Shown here in pieces: positions 36,458 through 45,249 of a stretch of 64,000 bases of DNA. The stretch spans positions 248,001 to 312,000 of the forward strand of contig NZ_LIPF01000006.1 of assembly GCF_001905385.1 (NCBI RefSeq), in the 5' to 3' direction. Below the pieces are notes generated by a model. The model ran no database searches, was not told where the DNA came from, and saw nothing but the letters and a program-made list of their open reading frames with translations. Source of the DNA: Streptomyces sp. CB02414 (lineage in GTDB: Bacteria; Actinomycetota; Actinomycetes; Streptomycetales; Streptomycetaceae). The stretch's first letter is position 1. Each line of letters begins with the position of its first letter. The position numbers and the translations under genes are program-made.

Positions 36458-36700
36458 GCCCTTCAGTCGCCGGTACATCGGACGTCCGGAATCACCCGAA
36501 ATTCACCCGAAACGGAAGCCATGCTTACGCTTCTTGGGCGCGCGCCTGCCCACCGGCCGTTCCCGCAAACGCCGACCCGGAAACGGGGAACGATCGGAAA
36601 AGGCTTGTTTCAGACGGTTTCGATCCCGTTCGATCGATTCCGGTCGCACGATAGAGGGTAGGCGAGGTGCCTAGCACGTGCGGGCCGCCGGGGGCGCGCA

Positions 36701-36706
36701 TTGACA
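36701..36706 (+). promoter_or_regulatory. TTGACA box in the divergent region upstream of the sigma gene
   Basis: A consensus -35 hexamer lies at 36701-36706, 109 bp before the sigma start. The matching -10 (near 36724) is not clear. The 336-bp gap 36479-36814 also contains an upstream ORF from GTG 36721. No other gene is seen in the gap. Confidence 0.3.
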
Positions 36707-36720
36707 CAAAGGGGCGTGCG

Positions 36721-36897
36721 GTGTCGGACGTGCCGACTACATTCGGGGAGACGTCGGCCGCAGGCTGGAGTGCGACGTACGGGTACGCACAGGTACAGGG
36801 GGTGAAGAGGCCGCATGGCGAAGAGGGACGTACCGCCGCGCTGGGACCGGAAGATGCAGCAGCGGCTGGCACGCGGCGAGGCCGCCGCCCTGGGTGA
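36721..36897 (+). CDS. Upstream ORF overlapping the sigma-factor start
   Basis: GTG 36721 follows AAAGGGG with good spacing and opens a 58-aa frame that runs 83 bases into the sigma gene in another frame. Before the overlap about 80% of third codon positions are G or C. It could be a regulatory uORF, or the true N-terminus joined by a frameshift. It may also be chance. Confidence 0.3.
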   Translation: MSDVPTTFGETSAAGWSATYGYAQVQGVKRPHGEEGRTAALGPEDAAAAGTRRGRRPG

Positions 36898-37405
36898 GCT
36901 GTACGACCGGTTCGCCTCGATGGTGCACGGCCTGGCGCACCGCGTGCTCGACGACGAGCGCGCCGCCGACCACCTCACGCGCGACGTCTTCGCGCACGTC
37001 TGGGAGCATCCGGACGCCTACGACCCCCGCCAGGGCCCGCTGCGCACCTGGATCGCCACGCTGACCCACCGGCTGGCCGTGCAGCGGCTGCGGGCCACGG
37101 AGACGGCCGCCCTCGCCCGCGGCGGCTCCGGAAGCGTGGAGGAGCTGGAGACGAAGGTGCGGCACGCCTCGGTCGCCGCGCGCGCCGACTACATCGTCCA
37201 GTCCATGCCGGCCCCGCTGCGCGCCGCCCTGGAGCTGGCCTACTTCCAGCGCCGCGACTACCGCCAGACCGCCGCCGACCTGGGCGTCACGGAGGACGAG
37301 GCCCGCCGCCGCCTGCGCCTGGGCCTCCAGCTCCTGTCCACGGCCCGCGACGCCGGCTCCCCGGGAACACCGGGGGCGCCGCCGGGATACGGGGGTGCGG
37401 CGTGA
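36815..37405 (+). CDS. ECF-like RNA polymerase sigma factor
   Basis: The 196-aa protein has a sigma-70 region 2 (GELYDRFASMVHGLAHRVL to FAHVWEHPDAYDPRQGPLRTW) and region 4 with an HTH (LAYFQRRDYRQTAADLGVTEDEARRRL). Size and domains fit ECF sigma factors. ATG 36815 follows AAGAGG. It overlaps the next gene by GTGA (37402-37405), the coupling typical of a sigma with its anti-sigma. Confidence 0.9.
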   Translation: MAKRDVPPRWDRKMQQRLARGEAAALGELYDRFASMVHGLAHRVLDDERAADHLTRDVFAHVWEHPDAYDPRQGPLRTWIATLTHRLAVQRLRATETAALARGGSGSVEELETKVRHASVAARADYIVQSMPAPLRAALELAYFQRRDYRQTAADLGVTEDEARRRLRLGLQLLSTARDAGSPGTPGAPPGYGGAA

Positions 37406-38865
37406 AGGGGGCCTACGACGAGGGCGGGGGCGCGGGCACTCCGGACAGCGGAGGCTCCGGGGACGACGGCCCGGAGCCGCGGGGCGGCCACGACGCACCG
37501 GCGAGCCCGGACCGCCCTGCGCACCCCGCCGCACCCGGCCCGCCCTCGCCCGACGGCACCACCGCCTCGCCGGGCCCCGGGGGCCCGCCGCGCGACGAAC
37601 CACCGGGCGGATCGAATGGACCGACGGCGAACGACGCCCCAGGCGGCCCCAGCGTCCCCGACGCCCCGAACGCCCCCGCTCCCCGCATACCACTCCCCCG
37701 CGCCTCCGTCGAGGACACCGGGCGGGCGTTGCCCGATGTGGTGCCGGGCGGGCCGGTCGCGCTGGAGCACCACGTGCTGACGTCGCTCCTCGGGGCGTGG
37801 GCGCTGGCCGCCTGCTCGGCCGAGGAGGCGGCGGCGGTCGAGGAGCACATCGGCGAGTGCGCCCCCTGTGCCGACGAGGCACTGCGGCTGCGCGACGCCG
37901 TCACCCTGCTCCAGCGGCCGGAGAGCCTCGACCTGGACCCGGCGCTGCGCACCCGCGTCCTGGAGGGGTGCCTGGAGCGGCGCCCGCCGCGCATCCCCGT
38001 GCCCGAGTGGGCGACGCCGTACGACGCCGAGACCGCGCGGCTGGACGCGCTGCTGCAGGACATCGGGGACGCCGAGTGGCACGCCCCGGTCCGGCTGCGC
38101 TGGTTCGAGGCCGACGGTGCCGCGAGCCGCCGTACCACCGTCGCCGGGGTCATCGCGCACCTGCTCACGGTCGACGGACTGGTTGCGGTCGCCCTGGGCC
38201 TCGCCGATCCGCTGAGGGACATCACCGCGCCCACCTGCGCGCCGGGCAGCCGCACGGAGGCGTACTGGCGTGCCTCGCACTACCCGCCCACCCGTGCGGT
38301 GCGGGCGCCCTGGCGCGAGCTGAGCCACGACATCGTCCGGACCGTGTCGTTCACCGGCGACGCGGGCGGGATGCCCGTGTCGTACGGCGACTTCGAGCTG
38401 CCGCTGCGCGACGCCATGCTGGACCGGGCGTTCGAGTGCTGGGTGCACGCCGAGGACATCGCGGACGCGGTGGACTACCCGTACGAGCCGCCCTCCGCCC
38501 GCCACCTGAACCGCATGATCGACCTCGCGGCCCGGATGCTGCCGGGCGTCCTGGCCCAGCGCCGCATGGCCGGGCTGGCCGCGCCGGGGGCCCGCCCGCA
38601 CCTGGTCACCGCGGGTGAACCGGGGCGGAGCCTGCGGCTGGAGATCGAGGGCTCGGGCGGCGGCGAGTGGCTGATCCCGCTCGACTCACCGGGCGCCAAG
38701 GGCTCCGCCGACCATGAGGTGGCCCATGTCGCCCTGGACGGCGTTGAGTTCTGCCGGCTGGCCGCGGGTCACGTGCCTCCGGCGGAGGCCGCGGCCGGTC
38801 AGGTGGGCGACCGCGAGGCGATCAGGGACGTCCTGTTCGCCGCGGCCAGCCTGAGCCGGATGTAG
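37402..38865 (+). CDS. Zinc anti-sigma domain fused to a mycothiol-dependent isomerase (MDMPI)-like domain
   Basis: The 487-aa protein has a disordered Gly/Pro/Asp-rich first 110 residues. A zinc anti-sigma motif follows, H149-xxx-C153-xx-C156 (EEHIGECAPC). From about 225 a DinB/MDMPI-like domain shows VIAHLLTVD (His253) and WVHAEDIADAVDY (His349), probable metal ligands. The C-terminal part has GEPGRSLRLEIEG. It overlaps the sigma gene, so it very likely binds that sigma. The MDMPI part suggests sensing of mycothiol or another thiol; that is inference. No membrane helix is seen, so sensing is in the cytoplasm. Confidence 0.85.
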   Translation: MKGAYDEGGGAGTPDSGGSGDDGPEPRGGHDAPASPDRPAHPAAPGPPSPDGTTASPGPGGPPRDEPPGGSNGPTANDAPGGPSVPDAPNAPAPRIPLPRASVEDTGRALPDVVPGGPVALEHHVLTSLLGAWALAACSAEEAAAVEEHIGECAPCADEALRLRDAVTLLQRPESLDLDPALRTRVLEGCLERRPPRIPVPEWATPYDAETARLDALLQDIGDAEWHAPVRLRWFEADGAASRRTTVAGVIAHLLTVDGLVAVALGLADPLRDITAPTCAPGSRTEAYWRASHYPPTRAVRAPWRELSHDIVRTVSFTGDAGGMPVSYGDFELPLRDAMLDRAFECWVHAEDIADAVDYPYEPPSARHLNRMIDLAARMLPGVLAQRRMAGLAAPGARPHLVTAGEPGRSLRLEIEGSGGGEWLIPLDSPGAKGSADHEVAHVALDGVEFCRLAAGHVPPAEAAAGQVGDREAIRDVLFAAASLSRM

Positions 38866-38919
38866 GGCGGATTCCGGCCACCCCGTAGGCCACCCCGTAC
38901 GGCCGGGTACGCCGCGGGG

Positions 38920-39654
38920 TCACTCGGCGCTGTCCGGGGGCGTGGCGGGTGCCGTGTGGAGTACCTCGCGGGCCTGGTCCGCGGCGCGGACGATGCTCTC
39001 CGAGATGAAGTCGAGGAAGCGGGCCATGTTCTCCAGGCGCGCGGCGGCCGGCGTTCCGGAGCCGAGGACGCCGACGCCCTGGCGCGCGGTTTCGGCGATC
39101 TGCAGGGTGCCGCGGGCGCTGGCGACCATGGACTGGTACCAGACGTCGTCGTCGATGACGTAGCGCTCGCGGCGGGAATCGTCGCGTTCCCGGCGGACGA
39201 GGCCCTGTTCGTCCAGGAACGCGACCGCCTTGGAGACGGACGCCGGACTGACCTGGAGGCGCCGGACGAGTTCGGACGCGGTGAGGCTGCCCGTGTCGCT
39301 GACGAAGAGGCAGGCCATCACCCGGGCCATCATTTTCGGCGTGCCCGACTGCATGAAGACGGTGGTCAGCGTCTCCTCGTACTCGCGCACCGCCTCGGCG
39401 TCGCGCCCGTGGGCCTGCGGGAGCGCCTGGGGTCCCCGGGGCGCGGCCTGCCTGCGCCGGTGGGCTCGGCGCTCGGTGGCCCGGTGGGCGAGGTCGGCCC
39501 GGTACGCGGTGGGGCCGCCGTTGCGCATCACCTCGCGCGTGATCGTCGAGGTGGGGCGGTCGAGGCGTCTGGCGATCTCCGCGTAGGCGAGGCCGTCGGC
39601 CAGCCCCAGGGCGATCTGCTGACGTTCCTGCTGAGTGAGCCTGCCTCCCGGCAT
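38920..39654 (-). CDS. Chimeric regulator: IS30-type HTH_38 domain + GbsR/MarR winged helix
   Basis: The 244-aa protein starts MPGGRLTQQERQQIALGL and continues EIARRLDRPTSTITREVMRN, the HTH seen at the N-terminus of IS30-type transposases. A basic linker follows, then a GbsR/MarR domain (SLTASELVRRLQVSPASVSKAV, FLDEQGLVRRERDD). ATG 39654 sits after GAAGGAGATCACG. It is divergent from the DUF4097-ABC operon, across an operator array, and is very likely its repressor. Confidence 0.9.
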   Translation of the reverse strand: MPGGRLTQQERQQIALGLADGLAYAEIARRLDRPTSTITREVMRNGGPTAYRADLAHRATERRAHRRRQAAPRGPQALPQAHGRDAEAVREYEETLTTVFMQSGTPKMMARVMACLFVSDTGSLTASELVRRLQVSPASVSKAVAFLDEQGLVRRERDDSRRERYVIDDDVWYQSMVASARGTLQIAETARQGVGVLGSGTPAAARLENMARFLDFISESIVRAADQAREVLHTAPATPPDSAE

Positions 39655-39712
39655 CGTGATCTCCTTCGCGCGCTCCCTTGATGCCGTCACTATAGCGTTC
39701 ATTCCCACTTCA

Positions 39713-39816
39713 TTGCAACGCATGGGTAATCGCCGTTGCATTGCTTCGCAGTTCGGTTGCAACGAATAACAGCCGCTGAGCTGCCCTTTCAATGCGAGTG
39801 CGCAACAAGTGTGTTG
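39713..39816. promoter_or_regulatory. Operator array with GTTGCAAC-type palindromes
   Basis: TTGCAACG (39713-39720) and CGTTGCAT (39734-39741) form an inverted pair. TTCGGTTGCAACGAA (39752-39766) is a near-perfect palindrome centred on GTTGCAAC. CAACA-AGTG-TGTTG lies at 39803-39816. All fall in the 227-bp divergent gap 39655-39881, between the GbsR-like gene and the DUF4097 gene. Confidence 0.7.
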
Positions 39817-39881
39817 ATAGAACCATGAAGGCAACGTAGCGTTTCTCTCGTCAGAAAGAACGACGAGTACAGGAGACCACC

Positions 39882-40547
39882 ATGCAGACCTTCGACACCC
39901 CCGCTCCGATCTCCGCCGTCCTCAGCATCCCCGCGGGACGCGTCCAGTTCATCGCCGCCGACCGGACCGACACCACGGTCGAGGTCCTGCCCGCGAACCC
40001 CTCGAAGGGCCGCGACGTGCGGGTGGCCGAGCAGACCAGGGTCGAGTTCGGCGACGGCGTCCTGCGGGTCGAGGCGCCGGAGAACAACCAGCTCATGGGA
40101 GCCTCCGGGTCCGTCGAGGTGACGGTCCGGCTGCCGGCCGACTCCCGCGTCGAGGCGAGGACGGCCGCCACCGAGTTCCGGGGCGTCGGACGGCTCGGTG
40201 ACGTCGAGTTCGAGGGCGCGCACGGCCCGGTCAAGCTCGACGAGGCCGCGAGCGTCCGGCTCACCACCGCCGCCGGCGACGTCACGGTCGGGCGGTTGGG
40301 CGGTTCCGCCGAGATCAGCACCCAGAAGGGCGACATCCGGATCGCCGAGGCCGCACGCGGTGCGCTCGTGCTGCGCACCCAGTCCGGCGACGTGACGGTC
40401 GGCGCCGCCGCCGGGGTCTCGGCCTCGCTGGACGCCGGCACCGGCTACGGCCGTATCGACAACGCGCTCAAGAACACCGACGGCACCCCCGGCCTGACCA
40501 TCCACGCCACCACCGCCCACGGCGACATCACCGCCCGCAGCCTCTGA
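39882..40547 (+). CDS. DUF4097 family beta-repeat protein
   Basis: The 221-aa cytoplasmic protein is a short right-handed beta-helix type. Repeats such as VRLTTAAGDVTVGRLGG, AEISTQKGDIRIAEAA and LVLRTQSGDVTVGAAA each contain a T(x)xGD turn. DUF4097 proteins often sit with regulators and ABC exporters. It heads the operon and overlaps none. It may sense or tether the transporter; function unknown. Confidence 0.82.
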   Translation: MQTFDTPAPISAVLSIPAGRVQFIAADRTDTTVEVLPANPSKGRDVRVAEQTRVEFGDGVLRVEAPENNQLMGASGSVEVTVRLPADSRVEARTAATEFRGVGRLGDVEFEGAHGPVKLDEAASVRLTTAAGDVTVGRLGGSAEISTQKGDIRIAEAARGALVLRTQSGDVTVGAAAGVSASLDAGTGYGRIDNALKNTDGTPGLTIHATTAHGDITARSL

Positions 40548-40559
40548 GGAGCAACCACC

Positions 40560-41525
40560 ATGACCGACCTGGCCATCGCGGCGAGCGGACTGCGCAAGTC
40601 CTACGGCGACAAGACCGTCCTCGACGGCATCGACCTGAACGTGCCCGAGGGAACGGTCTTCTCCCTCCTCGGCCCGAACGGCGCCGGCAAGACCACCGCC
40701 GTCAAGATCCTCTCCACCCTCATCACCGCCGACGCCGGCACCCTCCGCGTCGCCGGACACGACCTCGCCACCAGCCCCCAGGCCGTACGGGCCACCATCG
40801 GCGTCACCGGCCAGTTCTCCGCCGTCGACGGACTGATCACCGGCGAGGAGAACATGTGGCTCATGGCCGACCTGCACCACCTCCCCCGCGACGAGGGACG
40901 CCGGGTCGCCGCCGAACTCCTGGAACGCTTCGACCTCACCGAAGCCGCGAAGAAGCCCGCCTCCACCTACTCCGGCGGCATGAAGCGCCGCCTCGACATC
41001 GCCATGACCCTCGTCGGCGACCCCCGCATCATCTTCCTCGACGAACCCACCACCGGCCTCGACCCCCGCTCCCGCCACAACATGTGGCAGATCATCCGCG
41101 AACTGGTCTCCGACGGCGTCACCGTCTTCCTCACCACCCAGTACCTGGAGGAGGCCGACGAACTCGCCGACCGCATCGCCGTGCTCAACGGCGGCCGGAT
41201 CGCCGCCGAGGGCACGGCGGAGGAGCTGAAGCGGATGATCCCCGGCGGCCACGTCCGCCTCCGCTTCACCGACCCCGCCGCCTACCGGTCCGCGGCCTTG
41301 GCCCTGCGCGAGGTCACCGGGGACGACGAGTCGCTGACCCTGCAACTCCCCAGCGACGGCAGCCAGCGCGACCTGCGCACCATCCTCGACCGACTGGACT
41401 CGGCCGGCATCGAGGCCGACGAACTCACCGTCCACACCCCCGACCTCGACGACGTCTTCTTCGCCCTCACCGGCAACGCCGCCGTCCCCGCCCAGACCGA
41501 CCAGCCGAAGGAGACCGTCCGATGA
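40560..41525 (+). CDS. ABC exporter ATPase, DrrA type (daunorubicin resistance family)
   Basis: The 321-aa protein has Walker A GPNGAGKTTA, signature YSGGMKRRLDIA, Walker B IIFLDEPTTGLD and TTQYLEEADELADRIAVL in place of the H-loop, as in DrrA. The C-terminal 80 residues are the DrrA-type regulatory domain. It starts 13 bp after the DUF4097 gene and overlaps the permease by ATGA. It probably exports a toxic small molecule. Confidence 0.93.
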   Translation: MTDLAIAASGLRKSYGDKTVLDGIDLNVPEGTVFSLLGPNGAGKTTAVKILSTLITADAGTLRVAGHDLATSPQAVRATIGVTGQFSAVDGLITGEENMWLMADLHHLPRDEGRRVAAELLERFDLTEAAKKPASTYSGGMKRRLDIAMTLVGDPRIIFLDEPTTGLDPRSRHNMWQIIRELVSDGVTVFLTTQYLEEADELADRIAVLNGGRIAAEGTAEELKRMIPGGHVRLRFTDPAAYRSAALALREVTGDDESLTLQLPSDGSQRDLRTILDRLDSAGIEADELTVHTPDLDDVFFALTGNAAVPAQTDQPKETVR

Positions 41526-42307
41526 GCAACCTCGCCCTCGCCGTGCGCGACTCGTCCACGATGCTGCGCCGCAACCTCCTGCACGCCCGGCGCTACCCCT
41601 CCCTCACCCTGAACCTGCTGCTCACGCCGGTCATGCTGCTGCTGCTCTTCGTCTACGTCTTCGGCGAGGCGATGAGCGCCGGCATCGGCGGCGGCGACCG
41701 CTCCGACTACATCGCCTACATCGTGCCGGGCCTGCTCCTGATGACCATCGGGTCCACCACGATCGGCACCGCGGTCTCCGTCTCCAACGACATGACCGAG
41801 GGCATCATCGCCCGCTTCCGGACCATGGCCATCCACCGCGGCTCCGTACTCGTCGGACACGTCATCGGCAGCGTGGCCCAGTCGATCATGAGCGTGGTCC
41901 TCGTCGGCGCCGTCGGCGTCGCCATCGGCTTCCGCTCGGCGGACGCCACCGCCCTGGAGTGGCTCGCGGCCTTCGGGCTCCTGGTGCTCTTCACACTGGC
42001 GCTGACCTGGATCGCCGTCGGGATGGGCCTGGTCAGCCCCAACGCCGAGGCCGCCAGCAACAACGCGCTGCCGCTGATCTTCCTCCCGCTGATCTCCAGC
42101 GCCTTCGTCCCGATCGACTCCATGCCCGGCTGGTTCCAGCCGATCGCCGAGTACCAGCCGTTCACGCCGGCCATCGAGACCCTGCGCGGCCTGCTCCTCG
42201 GCACCGAGATCGGCCACTACGGATGGCTCGCCCTCGTCTGGAGTGTCGCCCTCACCGCACTCGGCTACTTCTGGGCGACCGCCAAGTTCAACAACGACCC
42301 GAAGTGA
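41522..42307 (+). CDS. ABC exporter permease, DrrB/ABC-2 type
   Basis: The 261-aa protein has six hydrophobic helices in the ABC-2 layout. The conserved SNDMTEGIIARFRTMAIHRGSV and SAFVPIDSMPGWFQPIAEYQPFTPAIETLRGLLLG match DrrB-like permeases. ATG 41522 overlaps the ATPase stop, indicating coupling. It is the last gene of the DUF4097-DrrA-DrrB operon. Confidence 0.92.
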   Translation: MSNLALAVRDSSTMLRRNLLHARRYPSLTLNLLLTPVMLLLLFVYVFGEAMSAGIGGGDRSDYIAYIVPGLLLMTIGSTTIGTAVSVSNDMTEGIIARFRTMAIHRGSVLVGHVIGSVAQSIMSVVLVGAVGVAIGFRSADATALEWLAAFGLLVLFTLALTWIAVGMGLVSPNAEAASNNALPLIFLPLISSAFVPIDSMPGWFQPIAEYQPFTPAIETLRGLLLGTEIGHYGWLALVWSVALTALGYFWATAKFNNDPK

Positions 42308-42370
42308 CCGTGCACGACCGGGAACGACCGGGACGATCGTCGTCCTCGCCCAGGGCCTGCCCGACCGGCC

Positions 42371-43264
42371 CTAGGCAAAGACGACGGTCCGTCGGCCGTT
42401 CAGCAGGATGCGGTGCTCCGCGTGCCACTTGACCGCCCGCGCCAGTGCCTGGCACTCCACGTCCCGTCCGACCGCGACCAGCTGGTCCGGCGTGACGTCG
42501 TGGCCGACCCGCTCCACCTCCTGCTCGATGATCGGGCCCTCGTCGAGGTCCGCGGTCACGTAGTGAGCGGTCGCGCCGATCAGCTTCACGCCCCGCGCGT
42601 GCGCCTGGTGGTAGGGCTTGGCGCCCTTGAAGCTCGGCAGGAACGAGTGGTGGATGTTGATGATCCGGCCGCTGAGCCGCTTGCACAGGTCGTCCGAGAG
42701 GACCTGCATGTAGCGGGCGAGCACGACGAGTTCGACGTTCTCCTCGCGCACGATCTCCAGCAGCCGTGCCTCGGCGTCCGCCTTCGTGTCCCTCGTCACG
42801 GGGATGTGGTGGAAGGGAATGTCGTACGACCCCACCAGCTCGGCGAAGTCCGTGTGGTTGGACACCACGGCCGCGATCTCCACCGGCAGCGCGCCGATCC
42901 GGGCCCGGAAGAGCAGGTCGTTCAGGCAGTGCCCGAACCTGCTGACCATGAGCACGATGCGCATCTTCCGGTCGGCCCGGTCGATCTGCCAGTCCATCTG
43001 GAAGGCGTCACCGATCGCCGTGAAGCTGGCCCGCAGCTTGTCCACGGTCACCGGCTCGTCGGCCGAGAAGTGGACCCGCATGAAGAACAGTCCCGTGTCG
43101 TGGTCGCCGAACTGCTGGCTGTCCTCGATGTTGCAGCCGGTCATGAACAGGTAGCTCGACACGGCGTGCACGATGCCCTGCTTGTCCGGGCAGGAGAGGG
43201 TGAGGACGTACTGGTCGGCCCGGGCGGCGGCCGACGGGACGGCGGCGGAGGACTGCTCGTTCAT
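42371..43264 (-). CDS. purU: Formyltetrahydrofolate deformylase
   Basis: PurU hydrolyses 10-formyl-tetrahydrofolate to formate and tetrahydrofolate, balancing one-carbon pools and feeding purine synthesis. The 297-aa protein has an N-terminal ACT domain (LSCPDKQGIVHAVSSYLF, about 25-110) and a formyltransferase domain with INIHHSFLPSFKGAKPYHQA and ATAHYVTADLDEGPI. The His and Asp of the active site are present. The length is typical. Confidence 0.95.
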   Translation of the reverse strand: MNEQSSAAVPSAAARADQYVLTLSCPDKQGIVHAVSSYLFMTGCNIEDSQQFGDHDTGLFFMRVHFSADEPVTVDKLRASFTAIGDAFQMDWQIDRADRKMRIVLMVSRFGHCLNDLLFRARIGALPVEIAAVVSNHTDFAELVGSYDIPFHHIPVTRDTKADAEARLLEIVREENVELVVLARYMQVLSDDLCKRLSGRIINIHHSFLPSFKGAKPYHQAHARGVKLIGATAHYVTADLDEGPIIEQEVERVGHDVTPDQLVAVGRDVECQALARAVKWHAEHRILLNGRRTVVFA

Positions 43265-43311
43265 GCAGGACAGGGTCCCATACCCGGGCCCGCCGCCCGA
43301 GCGTCGTCCCG

Positions 43312-43812
43312 TCAGGCGGACCGGGTCAGGATCTGCAGCAGCTCCAGCGTGCGCGGCGCCGTCTCCGGGTCCTCACCGTCACTGGTGGCCAGTCGCACGT
43401 GCGCGTCGCGCGCCGCCCGCACCGCGTCCGGCCAGTCCGGGTGGTCGAGATACGCGGTCACCGGCGCGTCCGGCCCCACCTGGTGCATGATCCTCAGTAC
43501 GCGCAGCACGGCCGTGTCGACGAGCGCCGCCTCCTGTGAGTCCCGGAAGACCGTGCCCACGTACTTCTCCGCGGACCAGTGGTCCAGCCAGGTGTCCTCC
43601 ACCAGCCGGTACACCGCGTCGGTGACGTCGCCGTAGCCGTCGACGCCGGCCAGCCAGACGTCCCGCTGGAAGGCGGGGGCGGAGAGCATGTGCAGCGCGG
43701 AGCGCACGTTGCTGCGCCAGCGCCACCACGGCATGTCGTTGAGGGGCATGCCGCCCATGGTGGAGGAGCGACGGCCGCGACGGGAAGAGTTCTCCGAACC
43801 TTGCACGGTCAT
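43312..43812 (-). CDS. SCO4402-family protein
   Basis: The 166-aa protein matches, by memory, the actinobacterial family named after S. coelicolor SCO4402. Its motifs are MPLNDMPWWRWRSNVRSALHML and WLDHWSAEKYVGTVFRDSQEA. No enzymatic site is visible; it is helical and soluble. From memory, relatives appear as immunity-like or orphan proteins. ATG 43812 is taken; ATG 43758 would remove a basic N-terminal tail. Confidence 0.75.
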   Translation of the reverse strand: MTVQGSENSSRRGRRSSTMGGMPLNDMPWWRWRSNVRSALHMLSAPAFQRDVWLAGVDGYGDVTDAVYRLVEDTWLDHWSAEKYVGTVFRDSQEAALVDTAVLRVLRIMHQVGPDAPVTAYLDHPDWPDAVRAARDAHVRLATSDGEDPETAPRTLELLQILTRSA

Positions 43813-43929
43813 CGATCGTACGTTCCCCTCCCGGCCCTCCTCACCGGCCCCCGCAATTCACCTCCGTGTCACCGCGCATTGACCGCAGGTCACCTCCGGG
43901 TTGGCCGTGTGACGGAATCGTGCGGGCAC

Positions 43930-45246
43930 ATGACCGGCAGGCGCCCCATCCGCAGCAGCTTCCTCCGCCGCCCGAGCGGCCGCTCCCGGGCCACCCGCAC
44001 CGGCGCACTGTCGGCGGGCGCGCTGGTGGCGTGCGTGTCGCTCGCCGTCGGCTGCGGCGTCGTCCCCGGTACCACGGGGGGTTCCGGGGACGACGCGATC
44101 ACCGTCATGACCTGGGCGCCGCAGGAGACGGGCGCGACCAACAAGCCGGGCATGCCCGCCTTCGCGCAGGCCTACGCCCGCTGGGTCAACGCGAACGGCG
44201 GCATCGGCGGCCGCAAGCTCAACGTGCTGACCTGCAACGACCACAACGACAGCGTGGCCGCGGCCAAGTGCGCCCGCCGCGCCGTCAACGAGAAGGCGGT
44301 CGCGGTCGTCGGCTCCTACAGCCAGCACGCGGACTCCTTCTTCCCCGTGCTGGAGGGCGCCGGAATCCCCTACATCGGCGGCTACGGCATCACCAACGCG
44401 GAGTTCACCAGCCCCCTGTCCTACCCGGTCAACGGGGGACAGCCCGCGCTGCTGGCCGGCCTCGGCAGCGCGCTCGCCGGCTCCTGCGGGCCCGTCGCCC
44501 TCATCCGCCCCGACACCATCGCGGGCGACCAGTTCCCCGTCCTGCTCGACTCGGGGCTCACCTCGGGCGGGCACGAGCGCGCCGAGGACCAGCGGGCGGC
44601 GGAGGACGCCACCGAGTACAGCGGCCAGGCCGAGCGGGCCCTTGAGAGCACGACCGGCGATCCGGCGGACCCGGGGTGCGTGGTGCCGGTCCTCGGCGAC
44701 CGCACCGGCACCTTCATGGACTCCTTCCGCCGGGCCCGCGAGGACTACCCCGACGTACGGACCGCGACCGTGCTCGGCAGCGTCGACCAGTCCACGGTCA
44801 ACGCGAGCGGCGGGGCGTCCGGGCCCTACGAGGGGGCGTACGTCACTGGCTGGTACCCGGAGGCGGACGATCCGGCCTGGAACGGGATGAAGAAGGTGAT
44901 CAAGGAGGAGGCGTTCGGCGACAACGACATCGACGCGGCGGACGCCGGGGTGCAGACCACCTGGATCGCGTACACCGTCCTCAAGAAGGTCGTCGAGTCG
45001 CTCGGCGACGGCGAGGTGAGCGCCGGCACCGTACGGCGGGCCCTGGACGGCGGCCTGGAGGTCGGCACGGGCGGACTCACTCCCACCCTCCGGTGGACGT
45101 TCGCCGCCGAGCTCGCCTCGGTCGGCTTCCCGCGCCTGGTCAACACCGAGGTCACCCTCCAGGTCGTACGGCAGGGCCGGCTGGTCTCCGCCCACCAGGG
45201 CTCCATGGACACCACCCGCCTCCTGCAGAACGCCCACGTGGCCTGA
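43930..45246 (+). CDS. Solute-binding lipoprotein, Leu/Ile/Val-binding type
   Basis: The 438-aa exported protein has a basic signal (RRPSGRSRATRTG) and a hydrophobic core ending at Cys in SLAVGCGV, a lipoprotein site. The type I periplasmic fold follows, with MTWAPQETGATNKPGMPA and GPVALIRPDTIAGDQFPVLL. No permease lies beside it, so it may pair with a distant ABC importer or act as a sensor. ATG 43930 is chosen; GTG 43909 is in frame. Confidence 0.85.
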   Translation: MTGRRPIRSSFLRRPSGRSRATRTGALSAGALVACVSLAVGCGVVPGTTGGSGDDAITVMTWAPQETGATNKPGMPAFAQAYARWVNANGGIGGRKLNVLTCNDHNDSVAAAKCARRAVNEKAVAVVGSYSQHADSFFPVLEGAGIPYIGGYGITNAEFTSPLSYPVNGGQPALLAGLGSALAGSCGPVALIRPDTIAGDQFPVLLDSGLTSGGHERAEDQRAAEDATEYSGQAERALESTTGDPADPGCVVPVLGDRTGTFMDSFRRAREDYPDVRTATVLGSVDQSTVNASGGASGPYEGAYVTGWYPEADDPAWNGMKKVIKEEAFGDNDIDAADAGVQTTWIAYTVLKKVVESLGDGEVSAGTVRRALDGGLEVGTGGLTPTLRWTFAAELASVGFPRLVNTEVTLQVVRQGRLVSAHQGSMDTTRLLQNAHVA

Positions 45247-45249
45247 GCG

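Noticed and set aside
36600..36640. tRNA-like GGTTTCGATCCCGTTCGATCGATTCC stretch
   Set aside because: 
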